DNA of 64,000 bases from positions 32,691,848 through 32,755,847 of the forward strand of contig NC_079512.1 of assembly GCF_000801105.2 (NCBI RefSeq), in the 5' to 3' direction. The notes under the pieces were generated by a model, which saw only the letters and a program-made list of their open reading frames with translations, ran no database searches and was not told the origin of the DNA. This document shows, piece after piece, positions 1-10,930 of the stretch (its first letter is position 1; each line of letters begins with the position of its first letter). The translations under genes and the position numbers were made by a program. The stretch comes from Raphanus sativus (taxonomy: Eukaryota > Streptophyta > Magnoliopsida > Brassicales > Brassicaceae).

Positions 1-534
1 TGGACACAAATTCATAAAAAATGATAAAATATTCATAATAATATTAAAATAATTTTATAGCACTATATAAAACAAAAAATATCCCAAAACAAAATATAAT
101 ATTTTAAAAATTAAAAGTAATATTAAAATAATTTAAAATACATTTTTATCTATAAAATTTATGTTATTTTCAAAAAGGTATTAATTGCATATATTTTAAA
201 TATACTTACATAATTCGGATATCTAGACTTTAAAATCAAGATATCCGAATCTCGATCCGTTATTTATTGATCTGAGATTCAATTATACAGACCAGATATC
301 TGGATATTTGGAGTGGAGTCGGAGCGGATCTCACTGGATCCCATATACTTAGATAGTTGTCTCATCCCTATCTTTAACAAATGTGAAACTTTGTCAGCTG
401 ATATTTTTTTCCAAATTACTCCAATCTGGTTTTTGTTTCATGTAGACATTTAGATTTTGGCTTAAAATAACATTATACATCACTCAAAAACATTGTAATA
501 ATCTTCATATTTAAATATATGACAGCTAATTTAC

Positions 535-870
535 CCCTGAAATTGCTGTACCAATGCATGTACGGCATTTAGACTCATAAGTGTCACCACGACATTGGGA
601 AGTGACGGCGACAAAATCGTCTGGCGTTTTTCCAACACTTAAGCGTGAGAAACCGGTTACCTCATAAGGAACTGTACGAATATCATTGAAGATCCAAATG
701 AGGTTTTCATCGTACTCACTTCCAGACTTATACTTCCCTTGATTAAGGAAGCATTTATGGTTGAGATAATCATTAGTAAGGTTTAACGATGAAACACTAT
801 GTATGATGAAGAATTGTAGGATCAAAATAGGCAATGAAAATCGTTTGGATAGAGAATATGAAAATTTCAT
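535..870 (-). CDS. Cysteine-rich repeat secretory protein (DUF26), exon 1; gene runs off the left edge
   Basis: Exon 1 of a DUF26 (Gnk2-like) cysteine-rich repeat secretory protein. The 112 codons encode a hydrophobic N-terminal signal peptide (about residues 1-28) followed by the start of the first DUF26 domain, whose C-X8-C-X2-C signature is visible as CRGDTYESKCRTC. The ATG was chosen because it opens the signal peptide and lies about 57 bp downstream of a TATA box. The reading frame reaches a GT donor (GTAAAT) after codon 112, exactly as in the paralogue at 9882-10217, whose exon is also 336 bp. The paralogue's intron is 820 bp, so this gene's exon 2 should lie left of base 1. The gene is therefore partial by position, not visibly broken. 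Family members act outside the cell; some bind mannose or act in defence. Substrate unknown here. Confidence 0.8.
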
Positions 871-926
871 TGTTATTGATCTTGTACGCAAATAGTTATT
901 TTTATAATGAAGTGCTAAGATTGACA

Positions 927-936
927 TATTTATATA
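927..936 (-). promoter_or_regulatory. TATA box of the left DUF26 gene
   Basis: The minus strand reads TATATAAATA about 57 bp upstream of the ATG at 870. The same sequence at the same spacing precedes the duplicate gene, so it has been kept since the duplication. Confidence 0.55.
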
Positions 937-1483
937 GGAACTCAGAAGAATTTTAATGGATTGGTTCATTGGATAGAAGAGAAAAGAAATTGTATATTTT
1001 CGGCGGCAGAAATGGAGGGACAAAGAAAAAGTCTAAAGTAAAATGTTTTATTAAGTTTAAACCACTAAAAATAAAATCAAACTCATACAAAATATTTTGT
1101 GAACGATTCGTGAATCGAATAGGTTTCTAATACTTCATTTGTTTTAAAATGATATATGTTTTAAAGTTTTCAAACATATTAATAAAATTTATTAAATTTT
1201 AGTTATATATGTATAGTTTTTGTGATGAACTATTCCCCTTATTTTTTAGCCAATCAAAATATGATAAACACAATTAAATTTTATGAAGTTTGCAAAAAAG
1301 TACTATTAACATTCTTTTGGTTTTTATCTCAATTCTTTGTCACACTTGATGTAATAAATATTTTGCGGAACATTTGACATTCTTTAAAAAAAAAGTAAAA
1401 AGTAGATGTTATGGGTTACCCTTTCAGTTTTTACTAAGTTTGCAATTTACTATTATTAACTAATAAAGGTATTAAAATATAAA

Positions 1484-1693
1484 CAGCGTCGGCTCAAAGA
1501 GTTGATGGGCCCTTGGGCAAAATATTTTTAAATTTTTCTTTCACATGTATTTACAGATAATTTTAGAAATTTGGACCCTTAAACTATTTTTTTTTTGAAA
1601 AAAAAAATGGACCTCATTTTAATACTATTTGTGCAGAAAAATAGTTGGGCCCAGAGCCCACGCCCCCTTGCCCCTATACCTAAGCCGGCCCTA
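1484..1693. mobile_element. hAT-type MITE with 8-bp target duplication
   Basis: The element begins CAGCGTCGGCTCA and its other end reads TAGGGCCGGCTTA on the opposite strand, matching hAT terminal inverted repeats. It is flanked by perfect 8-bp duplications AATATAAA at 1476-1483 and 1694-1701. The paralogous position near 10820-10830 lacks the element, which gives a natural empty site. At 210 bp it has no coding capacity. Confidence 0.85.
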
Positions 1694-2222
1694 AATATAA
1701 ATGGTGTCTTTTTATTTTTAAAACATGGATTATTTTGAAACAAATTATGTTATAATATGTAAATATAATAAAAATTTGGAAAAAATCATTCGCTTTTAAT
1801 TTAAAAATGACAATAAATCTACTTAATATTTATTAATATTAAATGTGGATTATTGTTTATGCACCTTTGGCACATGCGAACTGGACATTAACTCTGAGTA
1901 AGTTCACATATTATATAATTTTATATTAATTGCTTTTGGCAATATATAAATTTTTCCGGGGTTTATCCGGGTTTTTTCATATATTTTAACTAAACCTAAA
2001 TGATTTTATACTTTTTATAAATTCAAAATGGTCAACAAAGAGTTTTTTATAGGCATAGACATTCAAATACATGTTCAGCTACGAGTTGTTTCTTTCGGGT
2101 ATCAAATTTTTTGGATTTTGAAATATCGTTTCACTCACGTGTCCAATAAGAAAAAAAATTTATAAATGTAAAAAATATGTTTTTTATTTCTGTTACTTAT
2201 CACTAATTAAATATCTTTAAAA

Positions 2223-3614
2223 CTAGGTGTTTCCTGCACCATGTGCAGTAAAAAAATTTTAAAATATTTTTTAAAAGATAAATATAAATTATATTTATTT
2301 TTTATTAATATTATAAATTTTCTTTTTCTTATCAATATTTTAATATAAATTTAATTTAACTGAACATTAAAATTAAGATAAAACCAATTTTGTTTATTTT
2401 AAATTATATTTAAGAATGTGCATGTATATATTTAAATTATAATCTTAGGTAGATTTTTCTATCTATTTATTTTAATTAAATATATTAAATAAATTTGTAA
2501 AATTTCAGAATTGTCAAAATTTAAAATTAAACAATATTTATAAAATCTGTAAATATATAAAGAAACTAATGATTTTTACGATTTAATTTTATAATTTTCT
2601 AAAAATATGTATATATTTTTGAAATATTTTTAATTTAAATAATATTTCAAAATTTGAAATACCATAATTGAATATATTTATTTTAATGATGATTTATGCG
2701 TTATTGCCATATTTTTAAAAAGTCCAAAAATATAAATCGATAATAAATATAATCTATGAGTTATTACCATATTTTAAATTTTTTATCAAAAATATAAATT
2801 AACATTAAATATAATTGTCCATGTCATATTAATCTATAAGACATGTCATCAATTTTAGTAACTATGTCACAATTATTAATCTAGGTGTTTTCATGCACCA
2901 TGTGTAGTGATGAATTTTTTAAAAGTTAAATTTTATATTTTAAAATGTAATTTATTAATATTATATATTTTATTATTTTGACTAATAATTAATATAAATA
3001 TCATTAATTAAGCATAAAATTAAGAGAAAATATTCTTTTTAAATTATATTTAAGAATATATGTATATATATAAAGTTAAAATCTTAGATAAAAAGATCAG
3101 TTTATTTCATTTGGTTAAATTATTAAATCAACTTGTACAAAATTACTAAAAATCATATAAAATTGTATAGTTATCAAAATTTAAAACTAAATAATATTTA
3201 TATAATTTGTAGATATCTAAAAGAAACTAATGATATTACGATTTTTTTTAATTCAGAAAATTTAGAAAATTTTCGATAATAAAAATTTTATTATTATAAA
3301 AGTAAAATTATATAATATTTCGAAATTCAAAATATCATATCTGAATATATTTATTTTATTGATGATTTATGATTTATTACCATATTCTACAAAGTTTACC
3401 AAAAATATAAATCAATATTAAATGTAATATATGAGTTATTGTCATATTCTAAAAAGATTTCCAAAAATATATATTAGCATTAAATGTAATTGTCCATGTC
3501 ATATTTAACCATATGACATGTCATCAATCTTAATAGCCACGTCACAATTTTTTTTGTGAAAACGATTATAGAGAAGACATGTGGCAAATCACTTCTCAAA
3601 TATATACTAGGGGA
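2223..3614 (-). mobile_element. Non-autonomous Helitron, head-to-tail dimer-like
   Basis: On the minus strand the element starts A|TCCCCTAGTATATATT at 3614 and ends in CACCTAG|T at 2223. The 3' end is preceded by a hairpin (CTGCAC..GTGCAG), the classical Helitron layout without target duplication. A second, degraded 3' end (hairpin plus CACCTAG) lies internally at 2881. The segments 2223-2880 and 2881-3540 are clearly related along their length, for example in the repeated 'tccatgtcatatt' and 'gacatgtcatcaat' blocks. It therefore looks like one full unit followed by a 5'-truncated second unit. No helicase coding is present. Confidence 0.75.
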
Positions 3615-4175
3615 TTATATACATACACCAGCTCCATTTGCTAAAAACTTCATGCATAGTATTTTTCTTATTGGACTACTCAGATTATCTTGACGGAAGC
3701 TATCAACGGTTATAGAACAAAAAAATAAACTACTTGAAAATGAAAATTTTTTGTTTTACCAAAGTGACAGGTTCAACTAATTAATTTTGATTACTACAAA
3801 TTTATGACTAAAAATATATGATTCAAAATTAAAAATACTTATTCATTTTTATTAGTTTTATTCAATTTGATTGACTTCATATTTTAATTATAAAATACTA
3901 ACAGATTACGCTTATAATAAGTATTATCAAATTAATTATTTTTAACAGTTCACAAATATCTGTTACAATATATTTGAATATATATGAATTATATTTTATA
4001 AAAATTATTATGCACGAAGATAATTTATGGTATTAGTTTTTATATTTGTATTTTTGTATTCTCTATATTTTAATACTATTTATTAGATTTTATATAAAAT
4101 AAAAAAAAATATTTTTATGACACTAAGTTTTAAAATGAAAGCTTGATTTCTAAAAAGAAGTGTATGTTTGCAATA
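3615..4175. other. AT-rich intergenic stretch
   Basis: Very AT-rich DNA with no open frame, splice-like structure or clean terminal repeat that I can see. Confidence 0.6.
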
Positions 4176-4177
4176 TA

Positions 4178-4564
4178 CTCCCTCCGTTTCAATATAGTTG
4201 ATGTTTTAGAAGGATAATTTTGTTTCAAATTAGATGATGTTTTGAGATTTTAAGGTTAACTTTAACGTCGGGTTGTTCGTAGCCTAGTGGCTGCTGAGCT
4301 CTGCCTTCGGGCCCTGACGTCGGGGGTTCGACCCCTACTTACCTCAGTTTGAGGATTAAAAGGTCCAAAAGTGACCAGTTGACAAAAAAAAAGGTTAACT
4401 TTAACTTTATTAGAAACTGTTCAACCAATTAGATTTCATTGTCTTTTTTATTATTGGTTAATTGATTCTAAAGTAATTTTTTTAAAATATTTTTCTAGTA
4501 AAATCTAGTTTTCTTAATCTTTGTGCACTAAGTCAAAACATCAAGTATTATGAAACAGATGGAG
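4178..4564. mobile_element. Stowaway-like MITE interrupted by a SINE
   Basis: The left terminus CTCCCTCCGTTTCA and the right terminus (CTCCATCTGTTTCA on the opposite strand) form an inverted repeat that continues for about 30 bp. Both ends are flanked by TA (4176-4177 and 4565-4566), as expected for Tc1/mariner-type Stowaway elements. Without the SINE and its duplicated target the MITE is about 248 bp. Confidence 0.85.
4267..4390 (+). mobile_element. tRNA-derived SINE
   Basis: A 124-bp retroposon with a tRNA-like head. An A box (GTAGCCTAGTGG, 4280-4291) and a B box (GGTTCGACCCC, about 4325-4335) are recognisable as an internal RNA polymerase III promoter. It ends GTTGAC followed by a short A run. 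It is flanked by a perfect 15-bp target duplication AAGGTTAACTTTAAC at 4252-4266 and 4391-4405. The duplication belongs to the Stowaway MITE, so the SINE landed inside that element. Confidence 0.9.
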
Positions 4565-4699
4565 TATTTTTCAAAAGATATTTTTGGGAACATATTAAAA
4601 GCGAGAATCCCAGAGTTTCCACTAGCTTTCAATTCAGACTCCAGTTTCAAAACGGGAAGTTGAGTAACGTCTGATCAATTTTCGTACTACCTATGCTAA

Positions 4700-5395
4700 A
4701 ACACCTGAAATGAATCCAGACAATATTTATTCTCTCCCTATTCGGATATCCGTTCGGATTCGGTTCGGTATTTCAAATTTTTGGGTATTACGGTATAGGG
4801 ATATAGTACCCGTTCGGGTATTTCTATACTTCGAGTCGGATTCAGATATTTTTAGTTCGGGTTGGGTTATTTCGGGTCGAGTTCGGATATTTATATTTTG
4901 AAAGAAAAAAAATTTCATCTTTTAAGGTTTTTGTATTTAAGAATTCAATTTTCGATTAACTGACTTTTTATATTATAATAGATTGAATTATTATAGATTT
5001 GGAGGTAACATTTAAAAAATAATAGACATTAATGTGGCTATTTTTTTTAGAATTTGGATGTAACTTTTGTTAATACATGAAACAAAAAGCTTGATATTCA
5101 TTTTAAGTGAATATCAAATCATTTTTTCTCCGTAATTATATGTATATTATATAATTTTAAAGTATATATAACATCAATATAAATATTTTAAATAAAACGA
5201 GAGATGAAAACTAAAAAATATAAGAGTAAGTATATATATGTTCGGTTATCTTCGGATATTCATCCGGGTTCGGATATTATCCGTTCAGGTTCGATATCCA
5301 ATTTCTTCTAAATAAATATTTTTTTCGGATATTTTGCTATTTCGGTTCGGGTCTTCGGATCGGGTTCGAGTGCGGCTTCGGTTAAGTGTCCACCC
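4700..5395. repeat. GTTCGG/ATCCG-rich degenerate repeat
   Basis: Two blocks (4735-4900 and 5235-5390) are made of variants of TTCGGATATCCG and GGGTTCGG, separated by AT-rich DNA. The right edge (AAGTGTCCACCCCTA) resembles the terminus of a non-autonomous DNA element, but I could not match a left end. The short open frames across it on both strands are products of the repeat. Confidence 0.4.
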
Positions 5396-5399
5396 CTAC

Positions 5400-6735
5400 T
5401 CCCCCAATTATATTACGAAATAAAATAAACACACAGCAAGCCAAAAAAACTTGAATTATCGAAAACATTTTAAATTTAATTGTCTGGAAATGAGAAGCAA
5501 ATATTTTATAAGAGGCAAAATGATTTTGCAATATGCACATATGCTTAACTATGAAAAAGACCATTTGGGATTCCCAAAGTTATTGTACCTAAAAATTGTT
5601 CTGTTTCCGAAATGCTTCGGTTCTTCAGACGAAGTAATCTTGAAATTTCATATTTCTTGCTAGTATCTGGGGTTGAAGGGTTAATGAAAACGAACCATGT
5701 ATCATATGACAGATTTAACTGTTTGTAAACACAATAAACAAAAAGCACAAAACAATGAGAACACAATAAACTCCCTTCACTTTTGGTCTTGAAGAAACTT
5801 TCAAACAGTGAACATAATAAATAATTTCATTCGGAATCTGTCCTTTTCAGCGTTTGACGATCATGTGAAATACAATTTATGAGGTAGTTTTGATCTCCCC
5901 AGCAAAGAGATTTGACTCTTTAGATCATCCGGCCAGTTTATAAGTGCATGTGATCCCTAATTTGCCTAGTGAAACCACATAAACATTTTGAAATTCAACA
6001 AATAATGTATGCTAAATCCTCTGCTTACAATTGTTGCTTCTCTTCCAAGTAACTTTGCTGAGAAGAGTAACCAATTCACACGAAGGGAACAAAAACATAA
6101 CTTGATGAATAAGGAAACCAAAAGAACCAATATTCAATGTTTATTCTTTCTCACTAAATATTACAAAAATAACAAAATAAATAGACAGCAAAACAAAGAG
6201 TTTGATTCACCAAATGCGGCTATTATACCGGCTCTAATCGCTCTGCCTTTGCTTCCATGGTTAAGGCAGAGACTGAACAATGTCGTCGCTGCATAGCTCT
6301 TTTCTCTCGGCTACTCGTGCTCGAGAAGATCCACTAAGTCAGGTAACAAAAGAAAAAGAAACATAGAAGCAAAAAGAATGATCAGTGTACTATGCAAAAG
6401 CAATATGGCTACAACTGAGACGGAGGGGAAGACGTCGCCGGCGTGGGAGGATTAGATTAGAGAGAGGAGGCGGACGTCATCGGGTGACGTCATCTGTCTT
6501 TTCTTTTTTTGTAACAGACGTCATCTGTCTTTTGGTTTCGAATTTTGTGAGAAGTTCAGGAACTCCCGCTATGCACATTTTTTTTGTAGAGAGGCTCTCT
6601 CTTTGGATTCGAATATGGCCTTCTTGTACAAAGATTGTTTCCGTTTGTTTAGGCTTGGTCCGCTTGGATATGATTTTAAAAGCCCATTGTATGCGTTTCA
6701 TAACGAAATTTCCTTTTTGACATGGTAGGAACATC
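5400..6735. other. Unassigned stretch with possible gene remnant
   Basis: 5400-6000 shows nothing I can assign. 6000-6700 is richer in GC with several short coding-like stretches. On the plus strand a 16-codon frame beginning MATTETEGKTSPAWED starts near 6411. On the minus strand the sequence below about 6220 looks like a plant 3' UTR (TTTTGTAATATTT, AATAAA). No continuous gene model could be built. It may be a decayed gene or a small RNA-only transcript. Confidence 0.25.
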
Positions 6736-6739
6736 TCAA

Positions 6740-8005
6740 TATAGGTGTCAAATGGGCGGGTCGTCCATTGGTCGTCCACATCCATATTTAAATGGACTTA
6801 ATATGGACACACCCATTTTTTCCATGGGTTATTAATGGACAAAATATGGATGACCATTTAAAAAATGGTCTTTACGAGTTTTGGGTTTCATGGACAAGGG
6901 TTGTCCAATGGACAAAAAAAATCTAGGGTTTAAAAAAAATTTGAGTTTTTCTACCAAAACCGAGAAATCGGATTTTCTCGCCAAAATCGGGAAATTGAAT
7001 TTTCTCTTTCAAAATCGTAAAATCGCACAAACTGTAAATCGGGATTTTCCGCGAAAATTGAGAAATTGGATTTTCCCGCCAAAACCGAAAAATCGAATTT
7101 TTCCGCCAAAACCGGAAAAAATCGAGTTTTCCTGCCAAAATCGAGAAATTGAGTTTTCCGCTAAAACCGTAAAATCGGGTTTTCCCGCCAAAACCGAGAA
7201 ATCGAGTTTTCCCGCCAAAACCGAGAAATCGAGTTTTCCCGCCAAAACAGAGAAATCGGATTTTTCCGCCAAAACCGAGAAATCTAGTTTTCCCGCCAAA
7301 ATCAGAAAATCGAGTTTTCCGCTAAAACTGTAAAATCGCCAAAACCGTAAAATCAAGTTTTCTTGCCAAAACTGAGAAATCGGGTTTTCCCGCCAAAACC
7401 GGAAAATCGGGTTTTCCCGCCAAAACCGGAAAATCGGGGTTTCCCGCCAAAACCGTAAAATCGAGTTATCCCGCCAAAACCATAAAATCGGGGTTTCCCG
7501 CCAAAACCGAAAAATCGGATTTTCCCGCCAAAACCGTAAAATCGGGTTTTCCCGTCAAAACCATAAAATCGGGTTTTCCGGCCAAAACCGCAAAATCGAT
7601 TTTCCCGTCAAAACTGCAAAATCGAGTTTTCCTACCAAAACCGCAAAATCGGGATTTCCCGCCATAACTAGAAAATCAGGTTTTCCCGCCAAAATCGTAA
7701 AATCAAATTTTTCCGTTAAAACCGCAAAATCAAGTTTTCTTGCCAAAACCAAAATTGTTGTATTTATTGATTAATTTTAATTTTATGAACTTGTATATAT
7801 AATTATAGGCTTATAAATTATAGGCTTATAAATTAAAATCTAAAGTTTTCTTATATGGTCTATTATGGACTCTATGGCAGCCCATAAAAATATGGGTTTT
7901 AATTGATATGATTTTTAATGGACATGGTCACTCTTTGTCCACAAACAATAAATGGACAAATGGATACGGGCTAATGGACGTGGACTCGCCCAGTTTACAG
8001 CTATA
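6740..8005. mobile_element. Non-autonomous hAT element carrying a minisatellite
   Basis: The left end TATAGGTGTCAAATGGGCGG and the right end (TATAGCTGTAAACTGGGCGA on the opposite strand) form a hAT-like inverted repeat. Perfect 8-bp duplications CATCTCAA flank it at 6732-6739 and 8006-8013. The subterminal regions are rich in TGGAC/GTCCA motifs. About two thirds of the 1266 bp is a 27-bp tandem repeat. No transposase is encoded, so mobility would need a partner element. Confidence 0.85.
6950..7756. repeat. 27-bp minisatellite array, about 30 units
   Basis: Core TTTTCCCGCCAAAACCG recurs with a 27-bp period (for example 7215 to 7242 and 7393 to 7420). Twenty-seven is a multiple of three, so the array is open in several frames. 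The resulting 9-residue repeat peptides (such as FPAKTEKSS) are therefore artefacts unless transcription is shown. Units diverge mostly at C/T and G/A positions. Confidence 0.9.
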
Positions 8006-8013
8006 CATCTCAA

Positions 8014-8600
8014 CCTTAAAACCTCGTATATAGTTTTGTATATTCCAAGAACAACCTCAAATTCTCAAACACGATGATGACATACGACACTTGTAGACAC
8101 AGGTTTTAATTTTAAACTGGTTCAAAGTTTTCAACGTAATTGAATTCACGTAAATTATAGGACATGTTCTGTTCTGAGCTGTTGAGAGAAGATAAACTTG
8201 GATTGGTTGACCACGCAATGCACAATAAAAAGTACGAGGTTAAACTTAGTGCTTGCTAAACTCACTTTCAATCAACCAAATATTTGATCTTGAAAGGACG
8301 TAATGTCAGTAAGAACAAGCAGCCTCACCCTCATCACTCAGTAAGTGAGTTACCAAACATCATTCATAATCATAGCAGCAATTGAATGAAGTCACTAAAG
8401 CAAAGCGCTTTCGGATACTAGGGGTGAAAACAAGTCAGTTGGGTTATAGGCTCAAGAATTCAAAGTCAGTTGAAAATCATTGTTAATATTCAATTTTGAA
8501 CTTCTAAACAATTTTTTTGGATTTGTTTCTGTAACTACTCTTTTTATTGATATATGGATATATATTACATTCCAGCAAAAAAAAAGAAGAAAATATAACT
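8014..8600. other. Intergenic stretch downstream of DUF26 gene
   Basis: No gene or bounded element seen. This is the 3' flank of the DUF26 gene at 8621-10217. Confidence 0.5.
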
Positions 8601-8620
8601 AAAACATAAGTTAAAAATGT

Positions 8621-10217
8621 CTAACTCCTAAGAAAAGGATATAACTCATACCTTACATCACACTCCGTACCCAAAACTCTCGCTCCTTCTTTAATGTCAT
8701 TGTTTTCGAAAAGCTTTGAGATACTCCATGTCAGACAACTTTTACAATCCATTATTAGTTCTAAACATTGTACCATTGCATATAATTTATTTTTTCCGAG
8801 TTTCTTTTCCCCTGCGGCGTAAAATATGATACGACTCTGCTTGGCGGGTTTATGGAATTTAAGTGTTAGCTCAGAGAAAAATTCCATCACTTTCATGGCG
8901 AACAGTTTTGCATCCCCCCTCACATTATTTGGGTTGTGGATAGAAAAAATATTCTTATAATTAGTCGGGACTGGATATTTTTCTTCGACCGTACTAATAT
9001 AGAGAAGACATTGATCGTACCATATTATTCCTCCTCTGTTACTCGGACATCTCTTACGAAACTGCAATATACAACCATATATGTTTTATACAATTTGAAA
9101 TGATGATTTAATATTTCATTGAAACCTCTCTTCTCATATTTATTTGTATAGGAAATGAATGTTTTTATGTTTTGGAGAATGTAAATAATTAAGGATTTAA
9201 ATAAATAACCACACTTGTATAAATAACTTGCAATCTTGAGTAATATAGTTGCATTTAATAAAAACATCTTTAATATTAATTTGATTTCTACACAATTTAT
9301 GATAAATTATGATATCTATATAACTAGAGTTTAGGCAAATTTGTATCTGTGATTTTTTGATATCTTGATAATAGATATCAATCTAAATATTAAGCTAGCA
9401 ATGGATATTTATTTGGACACATTATACAAAATAAAACTAAATATGCCAAAATAAAATAAAATAAAATATTTTTAAAGTAAAACTAATATTACAAATAATT
9501 TTAAATTAAATTTTATCTACAAAATTTATATTATTTTTCAAAAAAAGTTATTAACTTAATCATACTTATATCCGGACTTTAAAATCAAGATATCCAAAAC
9601 TCGATCCGTTATTTACTGATCCAAAATACTATTGTACAGACAAGAACTTCCGAATATTTGGAGTGGAGCCAGAACAGATCTCACATTGGATCCCATATAT
9701 TTAGATAATTGTCTCATCCCTATCTTTAATAGATGTCAAACTTTGTCAGATGATATTTTCAAATTACTCTAATCTGATTTTTGTTTCATGTAGACATTTC
9801 TGTTTTTGCTCAAAAGTTAAGGTTTTACATCACTGCAAAAAAGTGTAATCTTCATATTTAAATATATGACAGCTCATTTACCTCTGCAACTGCGGTGTCA
9901 GTGCAAGTACGGCATTTAGACCCATAAGAGTCACCACGGCACTGAGAAATGACGGTAACAAAATCGGCTGTCGTTTCTCCAACACTTGAGTGTAAGAAAC
10001 CGGTTATATTATAAGGTTCAGTACGCATGTCATCGAAGATCCGGTTGAGGTTTTTCTCGTACTTACTTCCAAGCTTATATTTCCCTTGACTAAGAAGGCA
10101 TTTGTGGTTGATATACTCATTGGTAAGGTTTAATGATGAAACACTATATATGATGAGGAATTGTATGGACAAAATAGGCAAAAAAAGTCGGTTGGATAGA
10201 TGATATGAAAATTTCAT
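8621..10217 (-). CDS. Cysteine-rich repeat secretory protein (DUF26), complete, two exons
   Basis: Model: exon 1 is 9882-10217 and exon 2 is 8621-9061. The donor GAG|GTAAAT and acceptor TTGCAG|TTTCGT join in phase 0 to give 258 residues, normal for the family. Residues 1-28 are a signal peptide. DUF26 domain 1 has CRGDSYGSKCRTC (C-X8-C-X2-C). Domain 2 lies wholly in exon 2 and ends in the family-typical GTECDVRYELYPFL. There is no transmembrane or kinase segment, so this is a secreted protein and not a receptor kinase. Domain 2 has CLELIMDCKSC, two residues shorter than the usual C-X8-C-X2-C. It is a tandem paralogue of the gene cut by the left window edge. Role inferred from family: apoplastic, defence- or stress-related; ligand unknown. 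Confidence 0.85.
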
Positions 10218-10281
10218 TGTGATTGATTTTTATTACTTTTAAGTAAATAGTGATTTTTATAATGAAGTGTTAAGATTGACA

Positions 10282-10291
10282 TATTTATATA
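10282..10291 (-). promoter_or_regulatory. TATA box of the right DUF26 gene
   Basis: The minus strand reads TATATAAATA about 64 bp upstream of the ATG at 10217, matching the paralogue's element at 927-936. Confidence 0.55.
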
Positions 10292-10930
10292 GGAACTCAG
10301 AAGAATTTTAATTCGTTGGCTCATTGGATACAAGAGAAAAAAGTTTGCATATTTTCAGCGGCACAAATGGAGGAGTAAAGAAAAGGTCAAAAGTGAAAAT
10401 GTCTTATTAAGTTTAAACTACTAAAAATAGAATCAAAATCTTGAATGAAATAAGTTTTCTGATACTTCATCCGTTTTAAAATGATTTATGTTGTAGAGTT
10501 TTCAAACATACTAATAAAATTTATTAAATTTTAATTAAAAATGTATTATTATTTTTTGATCAACTACTCCGCTCAATTTTTAGCCAGTCAAAATTTGATC
10601 AATGCAATTAATGTTAAAAAAATTTACAAAAAAAATTATTAACTCATTTTTTTGGTTTTTATTTAAATTTTTTTGTTACACTTTATGTAATAAATATTTT
10701 ACGCGGAATAAATTTAATATTCATTCAAAAAATAGTAAAAAGTAGATATTTTATGTTACACTTTCAGTTTTTCAATGAAGTTTACAATATACTATTATTA
10801 ACTAATAAAAATATTAAAATATAAAAAAATATTTTGAGTTTTAAAACGTGGATTATTTTGAAACATAGTATGTTATAATTTTGTAAGTATAATAATTATT
10901 TGAAAAAAAACATTCGCTATTAATTTAAAA

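Larger units (their letters stand above)
1..1945. repeat. Left copy of a tandem segmental duplication
   Basis: This stretch matches roughly 9411-12235 in the same orientation, offset by 9347 bp across the exon and promoter. Similarity runs from the exon's downstream flank (TTGGACACA near base 1) through the promoter to about 1945 and 12235. The copies differ mainly by a 210-bp hAT MITE present only here and a 1150-bp Helitron present only on the right. Confidence 0.75.

Noticed and set aside
1130..1400. Possible MITE starting CTTCATTTGTTTTAAAATG, also in the right copy
   Set aside because: One end looks Stowaway-like but I could not find the matching inverted end.
4280..4340. Possible tRNA gene
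   Set aside because: A and B boxes are present but the sequence is inside a SINE with target duplication and cannot fold as a complete tRNA.
6881..7752. Long open frames with 9-residue repeats on both strands
   Set aside because: They are produced by the 27-bp minisatellite period being divisible by three. They lack gene-like starts and appear on both strands.
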